From: JAHEJA01 sp965656445
GTDB lineage: Bacteria > Pseudomonadota > Alphaproteobacteria > Rhodobacterales > Rhodobacteraceae
DNA length: 64,000 nt
Reading direction: 5' to 3'
NCBI GenBank assembly: GCA_965656445.1
Contig: CBFHKO010000002.1
Span: forward strand, 62,001 to 126,000
Shown: positions 23,587 to 32,363 of the stretch, piece by piece
How the letters are laid out: each line of letters begins with the position of its first letter
Position numbering within the stretch: position 1 is the stretch's first letter
Notes under the pieces: generated by a model
What the model was told of the DNA's origin: nothing
What the model saw: the letters and a program-made list of their open reading frames with translations, nothing else
The model's database searches: none
Translations under genes and position numbers: made by a program

Positions 23587-24675
23587 TTTGTAGAGGCCGA
23601 TTTTCAATCCACCATGCGAGACCTGTGTTGGTTGCCCCTGAAAGGGCAGACCTGTTGATTTGGCAAGGCCCGGATCGCTTGTTATGATCCCAACGCGCCA
23701 TCCTTTGAACCGCTCAAGCAAGGTTTTCCCAAGTGCGCCATACACAGAGAACAGCAATTTACGTTCCCCAATACGTGCGCCGTAAGGGGGATTAACGATC
23801 ACAAGACCAGAGGCGTGATCTGGGCGGATGAGGTCAGAAACCGCGTGACAGCTAAACTGGGTGAGATGATCAACACCTGCGCGCTCTGCGTTTGCTTTGG
23901 AATTCTTGATGGCACCGGCGTCTCTGTCGCTGCCAAAGAACATGGGTTCGCTGATTGCCTCATTAGACCCCTTGCGCATCTCGGCCCAAGCTGTCGGATC
24001 AAAAGTCGCCAAATGTTCAAAGGCAAAGGCGCGTGATCGTCCCGCCTGAAGACCCAAGGCGATTTCCGCGGCTTCGATCAAAAAGGTGCCAGAGCCACAC
24101 ATGGGATCCATAACAGGCTCGCGTCCGTCATATCCACAATCACGCAAGAACAAAGCGGCCAAGTTTTCGCGCATCGGGGCTTTGCCGACCGCCTCTTTAT
24201 GGCCGCGCTTGTGCAAAGGTTCGCCCGTTGTGTCCAAGCTAAAGGTACATAAATCATCGTCTATGCGCACCTTCAACGTCACCGGCGCGTCTGAGGCGAT
24301 GGTGATCCCCATTTCTTCGACGAGGGCGCGCTCAACCCGTTGGCTTGCGGCCTTGGCATGATAGATTTTGGAGGCTTTGCAGGTCGCTTCAACGCGGACA
24401 GCTACGCCAGGGCGTAGAATATCGGCCCAAGGAAATTTACGCGAACGTTTGTCCAGCTGAGCCAGATGCATCGCGCGAAAGGATCCGACCCGAGCCAAAA
24501 TACGGCTTGCCCCACGCAGCTCAAGATTGGCGCGCCAAACATCGCGCCACGTCCCTTGAAATTCAACGCCCCCTGCAACCAACGCACAGTCTGCAAACCC
24601 TTTTTCAGAGGCTTCCGCCAGCAAGAGATGCTCTAACCCAGGAGGGGTTGCTAAAAATATTGTGAAAATGCTCAT
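23572..24675 (-). CDS. THUMP-domain 23S rRNA methyltransferase (RlmL/K-type N half)
   Basis: 367 residues. THUMP domain at about 50-160, then a Rossmann methyltransferase domain with D-P-M-C-G-S-G-T-F and catalytic N-P-P-Y-G, the N6/N2-type signature. This is the single-domain form of RlmL-like enzymes that methylate guanine in 23S rRNA. Start 24675 (M-S-I-F-T-I-F) is preferred over 24690. Stand-alone gene. Confidence 0.85.
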   Translation of the reverse strand: MSIFTIFLATPPGLEHLLLAEASEKGFADCALVAGGVEFQGTWRDVWRANLELRGASRILARVGSFRAMHLAQLDKRSRKFPWADILRPGVAVRVEATCKASKIYHAKAASQRVERALVEEMGITIASDAPVTLKVRIDDDLCTFSLDTTGEPLHKRGHKEAVGKAPMRENLAALFLRDCGYDGREPVMDPMCGSGTFLIEAAEIALGLQAGRSRAFAFEHLATFDPTAWAEMRKGSNEAISEPMFFGSDRDAGAIKNSKANAERAGVDHLTQFSCHAVSDLIRPDHASGLVIVNPPYGARIGERKLLFSVYGALGKTLLERFKGWRVGIITSDPGLAKSTGLPFQGQPTQVSHGGLKIGLYKSARL

Positions 24676-24785
24676 GCCTTCGCATATCAACGAAAACGAT
24701 CTATGGCGAGAGCGAATTATTGTTGCAAAACATATTCTAGTTTTGAGGTGATCATCATAATTCGGGAAAATGAGGTGTCACAAGG

Positions 24786-25277
24786 TTAATCCTTAATCTC
24801 ATCTGCATAGACACCCCAAAGCGACGTCTTGGGCGCCCAGCCCTTAAAACCGCCCGTGCGCAAGCGACACCAATCAATCGAACACTCTTCGAGACGGGCG
24901 ACCACATTCAACTCAAGGCGCGCCTCGATCAATGAATTGGGATCAGGTTTAGAATAAAGCGGCTGCATATCGTTGATAATGATCACATTGCGCACCCCAG
25001 AAATCAGAGTGTAATGCACCCAACCGCCTGCACCATCAATATCTCGAATGCGTCGCCAATTTTCGTATTCACCGTAAACTTCGACAGGCATGTTGCGCCT
25101 CTTATAGACCCAATCAATACGATGACTGAGAGACGGGCCACGCCGCACGTTCACCTCGTCCGATTTGAGCGAGACATAGCGCGGCAAAGGTAAATTGGTG
25201 ACCGGTCCGCGCTCTTGCGCCCAGAGTATGACGGGAAGGGCAATCACCAAAGCCAAAGCCGTGAGAACCTGTTTCAT
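24786..25277 (-). CDS. Periplasmic SH3-domain protein
   Basis: 163 residues with a signal peptide (L-T-A-L-A-L-V-I-A-L-P-V-I-L-W-A, cleaved near residue 20) and two bacterial SH3-like repeats: V-N-V-R-R-G-P-S-L-S-H-R-I-D-W-V-Y and a second ending W-C-R-L-R-T-G-G-F-K-G-W-A. Such domains bind cell-wall peptides. Relatives are often misnamed aspartyl-tRNA synthetase. It is divergent from the dehydrogenase gene. Likely periplasmic. Confidence 0.8.
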   Translation of the reverse strand: MKQVLTALALVIALPVILWAQERGPVTNLPLPRYVSLKSDEVNVRRGPSLSHRIDWVYKRRNMPVEVYGEYENWRRIRDIDGAGGWVHYTLISGVRNVIIINDMQPLYSKPDPNSLIEARLELNVVARLEECSIDWCRLRTGGFKGWAPKTSLWGVYADEIKD

Positions 25278-25385
25278 AAGGATAACCTATCTAACAACTC
25301 GAATTGTAAAAGGGGTTCTTGCGCCCCGCTGCAACTTGGGCCACTCTGACATTAATTGATGCACAAGAAAAGACAGGAGCTGTTC

Positions 25386-26372
25386 ATGCCGTCCCAAAAG
25401 TTGACTGTTGTTGTAACGCGGCGCTTGCCTGAGGTCGTTGAAACCCGACTGTCCGAACTCTTTGATGTGAAACTGCGCGATCCTGACCGTCCAATGACGC
25501 GCGACGAGCTTTTGGATGCGATGCAAAACGCAGATGTCTTGGTCCCAACAATTACCGATAAAATTGATGCAACGCTTCTTGGGGGTGCTGGGCCTCGGCT
25601 CAAACTGATTGCGAATTTTGGTGCAGGGGTGGATCACATTGACGTCAATACGGCGCGCGAACGTGGGATATTGGTGGCGAATACACCGGGTGTCGTAACC
25701 GATGATACGGCCGATATGGCGATGGCCTTGATGTTGGCTGTGACACGCCGCATGCCTGAGGGGTTACATCAAATGCAAGCTGGCGACTGGGGCGGTTGGG
25801 CGCCCACTGCGTTTTTGGGTGGACGCCTTGGGGGGCGTCGATTGGGAATATTGGGCATGGGCCGCATTGGTCAGGCGGTTGCACGACGGGCGCAGGCCTT
25901 TGGAATGCAGGTCCATTATCACAACCGCAAACGGCTTCGTCCTGAAATCGAAGAGGGGCTTGAGGCGACCTATTGGGAGAGCTTGGATCAAATGGTTGCA
26001 CGGATGGATATCGTGTCGATCAACTGTCCTCACACGCCATCGACCTTTCATTTGATGAATGCCCGCCGCCTCAAATTGATGAAACCGACCTCTGTGATTG
26101 TGAACACATCACGCGGCGAAGTCATTGATGAAAATGCGCTGACGCGGATGTTGCGGGCTGGTGAATTGGCAGGTGCGGGCCTAGATGTTTATGAAAATGG
26201 AACGGATGTGAACCCACGTCTGCGCGAGCTTAAGAACGTTGTTCTCTTGCCGCATATGGGGTCCTCTACTGTGGAGGGACGCATAGAAATGGGCGAAAAA
26301 GTTATCATTAACATCAAGACATTCGCCGATGGACACCGTCCCCCAGATCAGGTCTTTCCTGCGATGCTATAA
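25386..26372 (+). CDS. D-2-hydroxyacid dehydrogenase (glyoxylate/hydroxypyruvate reductase type)
   Basis: 328 residues. NAD(P)-binding G-M-G-R-I-G-Q-A, substrate-binding Arg in V-N-T-S-R-G, Glu in L-D-V-Y-E-N and catalytic His in L-P-H-M-G-S-S are all in place. The enzyme reduces a 2-oxoacid such as glyoxylate or hydroxypyruvate to the D-hydroxyacid. AGGAG precedes ATG 25386; the ATG at 25356 lacks one. Terminator follows at 26376. Confidence 0.9.
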   Translation: MPSQKLTVVVTRRLPEVVETRLSELFDVKLRDPDRPMTRDELLDAMQNADVLVPTITDKIDATLLGGAGPRLKLIANFGAGVDHIDVNTARERGILVANTPGVVTDDTADMAMALMLAVTRRMPEGLHQMQAGDWGGWAPTAFLGGRLGGRRLGILGMGRIGQAVARRAQAFGMQVHYHNRKRLRPEIEEGLEATYWESLDQMVARMDIVSINCPHTPSTFHLMNARRLKLMKPTSVIVNTSRGEVIDENALTRMLRAGELAGAGLDVYENGTDVNPRLRELKNVVLLPHMGSSTVEGRIEMGEKVIINIKTFADGHRPPDQVFPAML

Positions 26373-26375
26373 CGT

Positions 26376-26405
26376 AAAAAGGGGCCGCAAATCGCAGCCC
26401 CTTTT
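26376..26405. terminator. Bidirectional terminator
   Basis: AAAAAGGGGC-N11-GCCCCTTTT between the converging dehydrogenase and phbB genes. T-run on both strands. Confidence 0.85.
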
Positions 26406-26421
26406 GTTGTAGTCCCGTGGC

Positions 26422-27144
26422 TTAAACGAAGAACTGTGCGCCATTCGCAGAGATCGTTGATCCGTTGATAAAGCCAGAGTCCTCTGATGCCAAAAAGACA
26501 ACACAGCGTGCGATTTCTTCGGGTTCACCCAAGCGGCCTGTTGGAATTTGACCGATGATGCTTTCGCGCACTTTTTCTGGTACGGCCATGACCATTTCTG
26601 TCGCAATATAGCCTGGGCAAATTGCGTTGGCTGTGATGCCTGCGCGTGCGCCTTCTTGGGCCAAGGATTTAACAATGCCCAAATCGCCCGCTTTGGTCGC
26701 GGCATAGTTCACCTGTGCAAATTGACCTTTTTGACCATTGATCGACGAAATCACGATTACGCGGCCAAATTTACGTTCGCGCATACCTGGCCAGATTGGG
26801 TGTACCGTGTTGAAAACACCCGTTAAATTTGTGTCTACAACGTCGTGCCATTGCTCCGGCGTCATTTTGTGGAAGGGTGCGTCGCGGGTGATCCCTGCAT
26901 TGGCAACCACAACGTCGATTGGGCCAAGGTCTGCTTCGACTTGGGCGATGCCAGCTTTGCTATCTTCATAGCTTGCGACATTCCATTTGTATGTCTTGAT
27001 GCCTGTTTCATCTGTGAATTTTGCAGCGGCTTCATCGTTGCCAGCATATGTTGCTGCAACAGTGTATCCTTCTGCTTTTAGTGCATTTGAAATTGCAGCA
27101 CCGATACCTCGGGAACCGCCAGTGACAAGGGCTACGCGCGCCAT
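26422..27144 (-). CDS. phbB: Acetoacetyl-CoA reductase
   Basis: 240 residues, short-chain dehydrogenase: NADPH motif T-G-G-S-R-G-I-G, N-A-G-I-T-R-D, catalytic Ser in I-S-S-I-N-G and Y-A-A-T-K. The N-A-G-I-T-R-D and Y-I-A-T-E-M signatures are those of PhbB enzymes that make D-3-hydroxybutyryl-CoA for polyhydroxybutyrate. It lies 141 bp downstream of phaA on the same strand, but a terminator separates them, so it may have its own promoter or be attenuated. No polymerase gene adjoins. Confidence 0.92.
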   Translation of the reverse strand: MARVALVTGGSRGIGAAISNALKAEGYTVAATYAGNDEAAAKFTDETGIKTYKWNVASYEDSKAGIAQVEADLGPIDVVVANAGITRDAPFHKMTPEQWHDVVDTNLTGVFNTVHPIWPGMRERKFGRVIVISSINGQKGQFAQVNYAATKAGDLGIVKSLAQEGARAGITANAICPGYIATEMVMAVPEKVRESIIGQIPTGRLGEPEEIARCVVFLASEDSGFINGSTISANGAQFFV

Positions 27145-27258
27145 ACTTCTCTCCTAGTTAGTAAGTTATCTTGATAATACTGTTACTCAAATAATAATTA
27201 ATACGCAATATTATTTCGTGATGAATTTCTGCCCTGCGGCGAAACAACACAATAAAAA

Positions 27259-27276
27259 GGGGGCTATAACGCCCCC
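27259..27276 (-). terminator. Terminator between phaA and phbB
   Basis: GGGGGC-N6-GCCCCC hairpin directly after phaA, followed on the minus strand by TTTTTATTG. Strong rho-independent signal inside what is usually a two-gene operon. Confidence 0.8.
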
Positions 27277-27285
27277 CTCATGAAT

Positions 27286-28461
27286 TTATGGCCGCTCTAG
27301 GCACATCGCGACGCCCATTCCGCCACCGATACACAGCGTGGCCAGACCTTTTTTCGCATCGCGTCGTTTCATTTCGAACAACAAGGTATTCAAAATACGC
27401 GCGCCAGAGGCACCGATTGGGTGACCGATCGCGATTGCGCCGCCATTGACGTTTACAATTGCAGGATCCCATTCCATGTCTTTGTTCACAGCACAGGCTT
27501 GCGCGGCAAAGGCTTCGTTCGCTTCGACAAGATCCAGATCAGTTGCAGACCAACCCGCCTTGGCCAAGGCTTTGCGTGAGGCGTGGATCGGGCCGACACC
27601 CATGATGGATGGATCAAGGCCAGCTGTTGCATAGGATGCGATCCGCGCGAGCGGTTCAATGCCACGCTTTTCGGCCTCTTCAGCAGTCATCAAAAGGGCG
27701 CCAGCCGCGCCATCGTTCAATCCAGAAGCGTTTGCGGCAGTCACAGACCCGTCCTTGGTGAAAGCAGGGCGCAATTTCTGCATTGCGTCCATTGTCGCGC
27801 CGTGGCGGATGTATTCGTCCTTGTCCACAACAATCTCTCCTTTGCGTGTCTTGATTGTATAGGCGAAAACTTCGTCATCAAAACGGCCCGCTTTTAAGGC
27901 AGCTTCGGCTTTGTTTTGTGAGGCAACGGCAAATTCATCCTGCATATCGCGGGTAATGCCCCATTTGTCGGCAACATTCTCGGCGGTCTGACCCATGTGA
28001 TATCCGTTGAAGGCATCCCACAGACCGTCACGAATCATGCTGTCGATGTAGGACACATCGCCCATTTTGTAACCCGCGCGAAGATGCGCAACATGGGGGC
28101 TCAGCGTCATGTTTTCTTGACCACCTGCACAAACGATATCCGCATCGCCGAGTTGGATATGTTGCGCCGCAAGCGCAACCGCGCGAAGTCCAGAGCCACA
28201 CACTTGGTTAATGCTCCAAGCTGAGCTTTCGATGGGAAGGCCCGCGTTCACATGCGCTTGGCGCGCAGGGTTCTGACCCTGGCCTGCTGTCAAAACTTGA
28301 CCCAAAATCGTTTCCGAAACTTCGCTTTTGTCGATGCCTGCACGTGCCACCACTTCTTCAAGCATAGCTGCGCCCAAATCATGCGCGGGTGTGTTTGCAA
28401 AAGATCCACCGAAACTGCCAACGGCCGTACGGGCTGCTGATGCGATAACAACGTTTGTCAT
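27286..28461 (-). CDS. phaA: Acetyl-CoA acetyltransferase (beta-ketothiolase)
   Basis: 391 residues, full-length thiolase. Catalytic Cys in N-Q-V-C-G-S-G-L-R (about 89), His in G-H-P-I-G-A-S-G (about 348) and Cys in C-I-G-G-G-M-G (about 378) are present. It condenses two acetyl-CoA to acetoacetyl-CoA, the first step to polyhydroxybutyrate with PhbB. Confidence 0.95.
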   Translation of the reverse strand: MTNVVIASAARTAVGSFGGSFANTPAHDLGAAMLEEVVARAGIDKSEVSETILGQVLTAGQGQNPARQAHVNAGLPIESSAWSINQVCGSGLRAVALAAQHIQLGDADIVCAGGQENMTLSPHVAHLRAGYKMGDVSYIDSMIRDGLWDAFNGYHMGQTAENVADKWGITRDMQDEFAVASQNKAEAALKAGRFDDEVFAYTIKTRKGEIVVDKDEYIRHGATMDAMQKLRPAFTKDGSVTAANASGLNDGAAGALLMTAEEAEKRGIEPLARIASYATAGLDPSIMGVGPIHASRKALAKAGWSATDLDLVEANEAFAAQACAVNKDMEWDPAIVNVNGGAIAIGHPIGASGARILNTLLFEMKRRDAKKGLATLCIGGGMGVAMCLERP

Positions 28462-28542
28462 ATATTCCTCCTAATGATTGCGCCTCTCTTACCTGTTTTG
28501 CTGCAATGCGGCAACATTTTTGAGTGTGACAGATCGGAGCGC

Positions 28543-29376
28543 CTAGGCGCGACGTTGTTTTTGGGCGGGTTTGATCCAAGGGGGAACCACAGTTGGGGCG
28601 GCGAAATAATACCCCTGCTGACAGTCGATTCCCACCTTAGTCAGCCATTGATTGGCGGTTGGGGTTTCAACCGCTTCTGCGACTGTATCCATGCCGAAAT
28701 GTTGTCCAATAGAAATAAGGGCTTGCACCAAAACCTGATCATCCTCGTTTGTTTCAATAGATCGAATGAATTGGCCATCAATTTTGAGGATGTCGAAATC
28801 GAAATCCCTGAGGTAGCGAAACGACGTTGATCCCGATCCAAAATCATCCAGCGCAAAAGAAATCCCGCGTTTGTGAAGATCACGCATAAAATTGATCACC
28901 AATTCGGGGACCATCATGGCCGAACTCTCTGTAATTTCGAGAATCAGCCTCTGGCCCAAGGTCGGATCCCGCCGCAATGCGCGGCCAAGGATATCGATCC
29001 ATTTCCCGTATCCAATGGATCGCGCGGACATGTTGATGGCTAGCCGCAAATTGGGCACTTGGATCAAGCTTTTCAAGCCTAACTCCAGTGCAAGGCAATC
29101 AATCAACCGCCCTGTTTCGGTTTCTTCGACTTGGGTAATGAATTCCTTGGCGGGAATGATGCGCCCATTGGGATCCTGAATGCGGATCAGGCCCTCGTAA
29201 AAGGCGATGTTGTGGGTTGGGCCGCTGCGGACAATGGGTTGAAAGGCGAGCAGAGCATGATTGGATGTGACGGCCTCCTGAACAAGTCCCATGATCGTTC
29301 GCCCCTGCATGGCATTAGCGAAGCTGAGAGGGGATTCCTCGTCCGGGGGAATGTCTAAAATGTTGCTCTCACGCAT
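28543..29376 (-). CDS. EAL-domain cyclic-di-GMP phosphodiesterase
   Basis: 277 residues, an EAL domain nearly by itself. The signature reads E-G-L-I-R; metal and catalytic residues appear in order: N in I-N-M-S, E in L-E-I-T-E-S, D-D in A-L-D-D-F-G-S-G, K in L-K-I-D-G, E in A-E-A-V-E, and Q replaced region G-Y-Y-F. The set looks complete enough for activity. No sensory domain precedes it. GGAGG 7 bp before ATG 29376 fixes the start. Divergent from tag. Confidence 0.85.
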   Translation of the reverse strand: MRESNILDIPPDEESPLSFANAMQGRTIMGLVQEAVTSNHALLAFQPIVRSGPTHNIAFYEGLIRIQDPNGRIIPAKEFITQVEETETGRLIDCLALELGLKSLIQVPNLRLAINMSARSIGYGKWIDILGRALRRDPTLGQRLILEITESSAMMVPELVINFMRDLHKRGISFALDDFGSGSTSFRYLRDFDFDILKIDGQFIRSIETNEDDQVLVQALISIGQHFGMDTVAEAVETPTANQWLTKVGIDCQQGYYFAAPTVVPPWIKPAQKQRRA

Positions 29377-29445
29377 CTTTGCCTCCATTGTCGGGAACAG
29401 AGTGACGCGAACTTTCTAACAAAAGATAAAGAGTGGGAACATTTC

Positions 29446-30000
29446 ATGGAACGATGCGGTTGGGCAGGGCAGGAGCCGATATATACAGAGTATCACGATA
29501 CCGAATGGGGCGTGCCCGAATATGATAGCCGCGCTTTGTGGGAAAAGCTGATATTGGATGGGTTTCAAGCCGGTCTTAGTTGGATCACCATATTGAAAAA
29601 GCGTGATAATTTTCGTGAGTCCTTTCAAGGGTTTGACCCCCAAGTGATTGCTAAGTGGGGGGATGCTGAGGTCGAGGTTCTGCTCCAAAACAGCGGCATC
29701 ATTCGCCACCGTGGCAAGATAGAAGCAACGATCACAAACGCTCAGGCTTACCTGCGATTAGAAGCGGAACAGAGCTTTGCGGACTACTGTTGGGGCTATG
29801 CCGGAGGAGAGCCGATCGTGAACGAATTCGCAACGCTCAATGAGGTGCCTGCACAAACGGAGCTGTCACAAAAATTTAGCAAAGATTTGAAAAAGCGTGG
29901 GTTCAAATTTTGCGGTCCCACAATCGTTTACGCATGGATGCAGGCCTGCGGATTGGTGAACGACCACCTCATGACCTGCCCCGCGCGACGGGTCAAATAG
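29446..30000 (+). CDS. tag: DNA-3-methyladenine glycosylase I
   Basis: 184 residues. Begins M-E-R-C-G-W; zinc ligands Cys4, His17 and the C-terminal H-L-M-T-C pair are present, with catalytic region Y-H-D-T-E-W-G-V-P and W-I-T-I-L-K-K-R. Removes 3-methyladenine from alkylated DNA. Stand-alone; four 11-bp repeats follow the stop. Confidence 0.95.
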   Translation: MERCGWAGQEPIYTEYHDTEWGVPEYDSRALWEKLILDGFQAGLSWITILKKRDNFRESFQGFDPQVIAKWGDAEVEVLLQNSGIIRHRGKIEATITNAQAYLRLEAEQSFADYCWGYAGGEPIVNEFATLNEVPAQTELSQKFSKDLKKRGFKFCGPTIVYAWMQACGLVNDHLMTCPARRVK

Positions 30001-30015
30001 TCCCGAAATTTGGCA

Positions 30016-30059
30016 TCGGTATCACGTCGGTATTGTATCGGTATTGCGTCGGTGCTGCG
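30016..30059. repeat. Four tandem 11-bp repeats
   Basis: Units TCGGTATCACG, TCGGTATTGTA, TCGGTATTGCG and TCGGTGCTGCG follow each other without gaps between the converging tag and RTX-repeat genes. Spacing of one helical turn would put all units on one DNA face. Not coding, not a terminator. Confidence 0.8.
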
Positions 30060-30067
30060 TTTCATCC

Positions 30068-31354
30068 TTAGGTGATGAGCTGAGGTGTCTTATCCCCGAC
30101 AAAATTGATATCGTTTATGTCTAGGTCGACGTCGCCGAGACCAATAAGCAAGTCACGCGTTAATTCAGTGTCACTTTCGTATCTGATGACAAGGAACATT
30201 TTCTGATCGCCGCCAGTTTCCAATCGGGCTGTCGTGGCTCTATATTCCTCATTAGCGGTTGCCACGTCTATCTTGAGGGTGTCTTGCTGGGGATCAAAGT
30301 CATTTAATGAAACGCCCTCTATCCGAATGACGCCATTTTCATTCGACAAAATGTTGGGGTTGTTCTCGGGGGAGTAACCGTCGTCATACTCCGGTGTAAA
30401 AATTTCACCTTCATTAATTGTCAATTCGAAAGTGTCGGACCCTTCGCCACCTAAAATCTCACTGAAGTATGCTGCAGTCAAAAATTTGTCATCAGAAACA
30501 AAGTGAATCGTGTCATCTCCGGCACCACCTTCGGCAGAAAGGAAATAAGCTTCGTTCTCGTAAATAGCTATTCCGCCAGCATAAAGGACGTCGTCACCGT
30601 TTCCGCCCATTCCCATCCCGTAGTCTATGTTTCGCAAGTCAACAGTATCATTACCTCCACCACCATGAAGGGCTACTGAGCCCGACGATACGTTTTCTGC
30701 CCACAAATAATCGTCACCATCTTGCCCATTTACCGCAGAATTTCCAGAACCGATGAAGGCATTTATAGAATCGTTACCGTCACCACCGTTTAACCAAGAA
30801 CTGTTTACAAAAGCTGTTATTAGATCGTCGCCAGCACCGCCAGTGACGGTGGTTCTTACACTGGAGTCTTCATTGAATTCATCGACTTCTGGATTAAACA
30901 GCAGGACTTGATCATTCCCAGCACCCGCGTCAATTGAGTAGAATGGAAATGTGTCAAGGCCTGGCTCAATTTTGAATGTATTGTCACCTTCATCGCCAGT
31001 TGTTTGTACGTCGTCGATATAGATAACGTCATCCTGATCTGTATCAGGTACCGTTTCTGGCGACGTGTCTGGTTCCTCAACTATGTCCGTGGTGGTAGGC
31101 TCTACATCGGGGTCTTTGACCGTTGGTGTATCGATTCCTGTCACAGTCCCTGAATAAATCTTCAAAAATTTTAAAATTGAATCTCGGTCGATTTCATTTT
31201 CAGAGGCTGCGTTATCAAGTATTGGTTCAGGATCACTCTCATTCGTAGTTACTGCTTCATTATCGGTATCATCGCTGTTTATCAAAAACGGGTAAGCTGC
31301 GAGGCTCAAAAGAGGTAAAAATAACAAAAATAACATCGAATACATCCTATTCAA
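30068..31354 (-). CDS. Secreted RTX-type calcium-binding protein
   Basis: 428 residues. N-terminal hydrophobic segment (L-F-L-L-F-L-P-L-L-S-L-A-A-Y-P) may be a signal peptide or anchor; then an acidic linker very rich in D, E, T and P (about 25-125), then a run of RTX-like nonapeptides between about 135 and 300: G-G-A-G-D-D, G-G-D-G-N-D, G-Q-D-G-D-D, G-G-G-G-N-D, G-G-N-G-D-D, G-G-A-G-D-D, G-G-E-G-S-D. These bind calcium in a beta-roll. The last 100 residues form a beta-rich domain. Extracellular or surface protein; no secretion genes adjoin. Confidence 0.8.
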   Translation of the reverse strand: MNRMYSMLFLLFLPLLSLAAYPFLINSDDTDNEAVTTNESDPEPILDNAASENEIDRDSILKFLKIYSGTVTGIDTPTVKDPDVEPTTTDIVEEPDTSPETVPDTDQDDVIYIDDVQTTGDEGDNTFKIEPGLDTFPFYSIDAGAGNDQVLLFNPEVDEFNEDSSVRTTVTGGAGDDLITAFVNSSWLNGGDGNDSINAFIGSGNSAVNGQDGDDYLWAENVSSGSVALHGGGGNDTVDLRNIDYGMGMGGNGDDVLYAGGIAIYENEAYFLSAEGGAGDDTIHFVSDDKFLTAAYFSEILGGEGSDTFELTINEGEIFTPEYDDGYSPENNPNILSNENGVIRIEGVSLNDFDPQQDTLKIDVATANEEYRATTARLETGGDQKMFLVIRYESDTELTRDLLIGLGDVDLDINDINFVGDKTPQLIT

Positions 31355-31630
31355 AATTTAGTAATGCCAAATTTGGCTTCACACGAAATTACACTTGCAC
31401 CACTTTAAGGCGAATTTGAGGCGAGTAAAGCATTGCTACTAAAATTGACTGACATGTGATGTTGAATAGGCACGTTATAGGATTGACTCTCCCCCAACAA
31501 CCCTCTAACAGCCCCCTCTATTGGTGTTGGTGGCCCCCGCAAGGGGATTCCTGTCGTGCGATAAGTGCAAGAGGACAACGCCCTTCATAGTCGCCCTTTT
31601 GGGCGTCGTCTTAGAGAAGGAGATCAGCAG

Positions 31631-32251
31631 ATGACAAAAAGAACTGCTGCCAAGTATAAAATTGACCGCCGTATGGGCGAAAACATTTGGGGTCGCCCAA
31701 AATCACCTGTTAACCGTCGTGAATATGGCCCAGGCCAGCACGGTCAGCGTCGCAAGGCGAAATTGTCAGACTTTGGTCTACAGTTGCGCGCCAAGCAGAA
31801 GCTAAAGGGTTACTATGGCGACCTAACAGAAAAACAGTTCCGTCGCATCTATACAGAAGCAGAACGTGTTAAAGGCGATACAGGTGAAAATCTGATCGGT
31901 TTGCTAGAACGTCGTTTGGACGCAGTTGTGTATCGCGCGAAATTCGTGGTCACAATGTTCGCCGCCCGTCAGTTCGTCAACCACGGCCATGTTTTGGTTA
32001 ACGGCAAGCGCGTGAACATCGCGTCTTACCGCGTCAAAGAAGGCGACGTGATCGAAGTGCGTGAGAAGTCCAAGCAAATGGTTGTTCTTCTTGAAGCGGT
32101 CCAAAACAACGAACGTGACGTTCCTGACTACCTAGACGTAGATCATTCAAAAATGACAGCGACATTCGTGCGCTCGCCTGGTTTGAGCGATGTGCCGTAT
32201 CCAGTTGTCATGGAACCAAACCTCGTCATCGAATACTACGCACAAAACTAA
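31631..32251 (+). CDS. rpsD: Ribosomal protein S4
   Basis: 206 residues, full length, with an S4 domain (R-L-D-A-V-V-Y-R-A-K-F, Q-F-V-N-H-G-H-V-L-V-N-G-K-R-V-N). AGAAGGAGA precedes ATG 31631. It binds 16S rRNA and often represses its own operon. A small CGCCC-TTTT-GGGCG hairpin lies in the leader at 31592-31605. Monocistronic with a terminator. Confidence 0.97.
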   Translation: MTKRTAAKYKIDRRMGENIWGRPKSPVNRREYGPGQHGQRRKAKLSDFGLQLRAKQKLKGYYGDLTEKQFRRIYTEAERVKGDTGENLIGLLERRLDAVVYRAKFVVTMFAARQFVNHGHVLVNGKRVNIASYRVKEGDVIEVREKSKQMVVLLEAVQNNERDVPDYLDVDHSKMTATFVRSPGLSDVPYPVVMEPNLVIEYYAQN

Positions 32252-32275
32252 GTTTCACACATATTTGTGCAAAGG

Positions 32276-32304
32276 GCCGCGACGGGAAACCGCCGCGGCT
32301 TTTT
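32276..32304 (+). terminator. Rho-independent terminator of rpsD
   Basis: GCCGCG-N12-CGCGGC followed by TTTTTCTTT, 24 bp after the rpsD stop. Confidence 0.85.
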
Positions 32305-32363
32305 CTTTGCTCTGGCATTAGAGGAATTGCCCGAGTATGAAAGGGCAAAGCAGGGAGTTCGGC

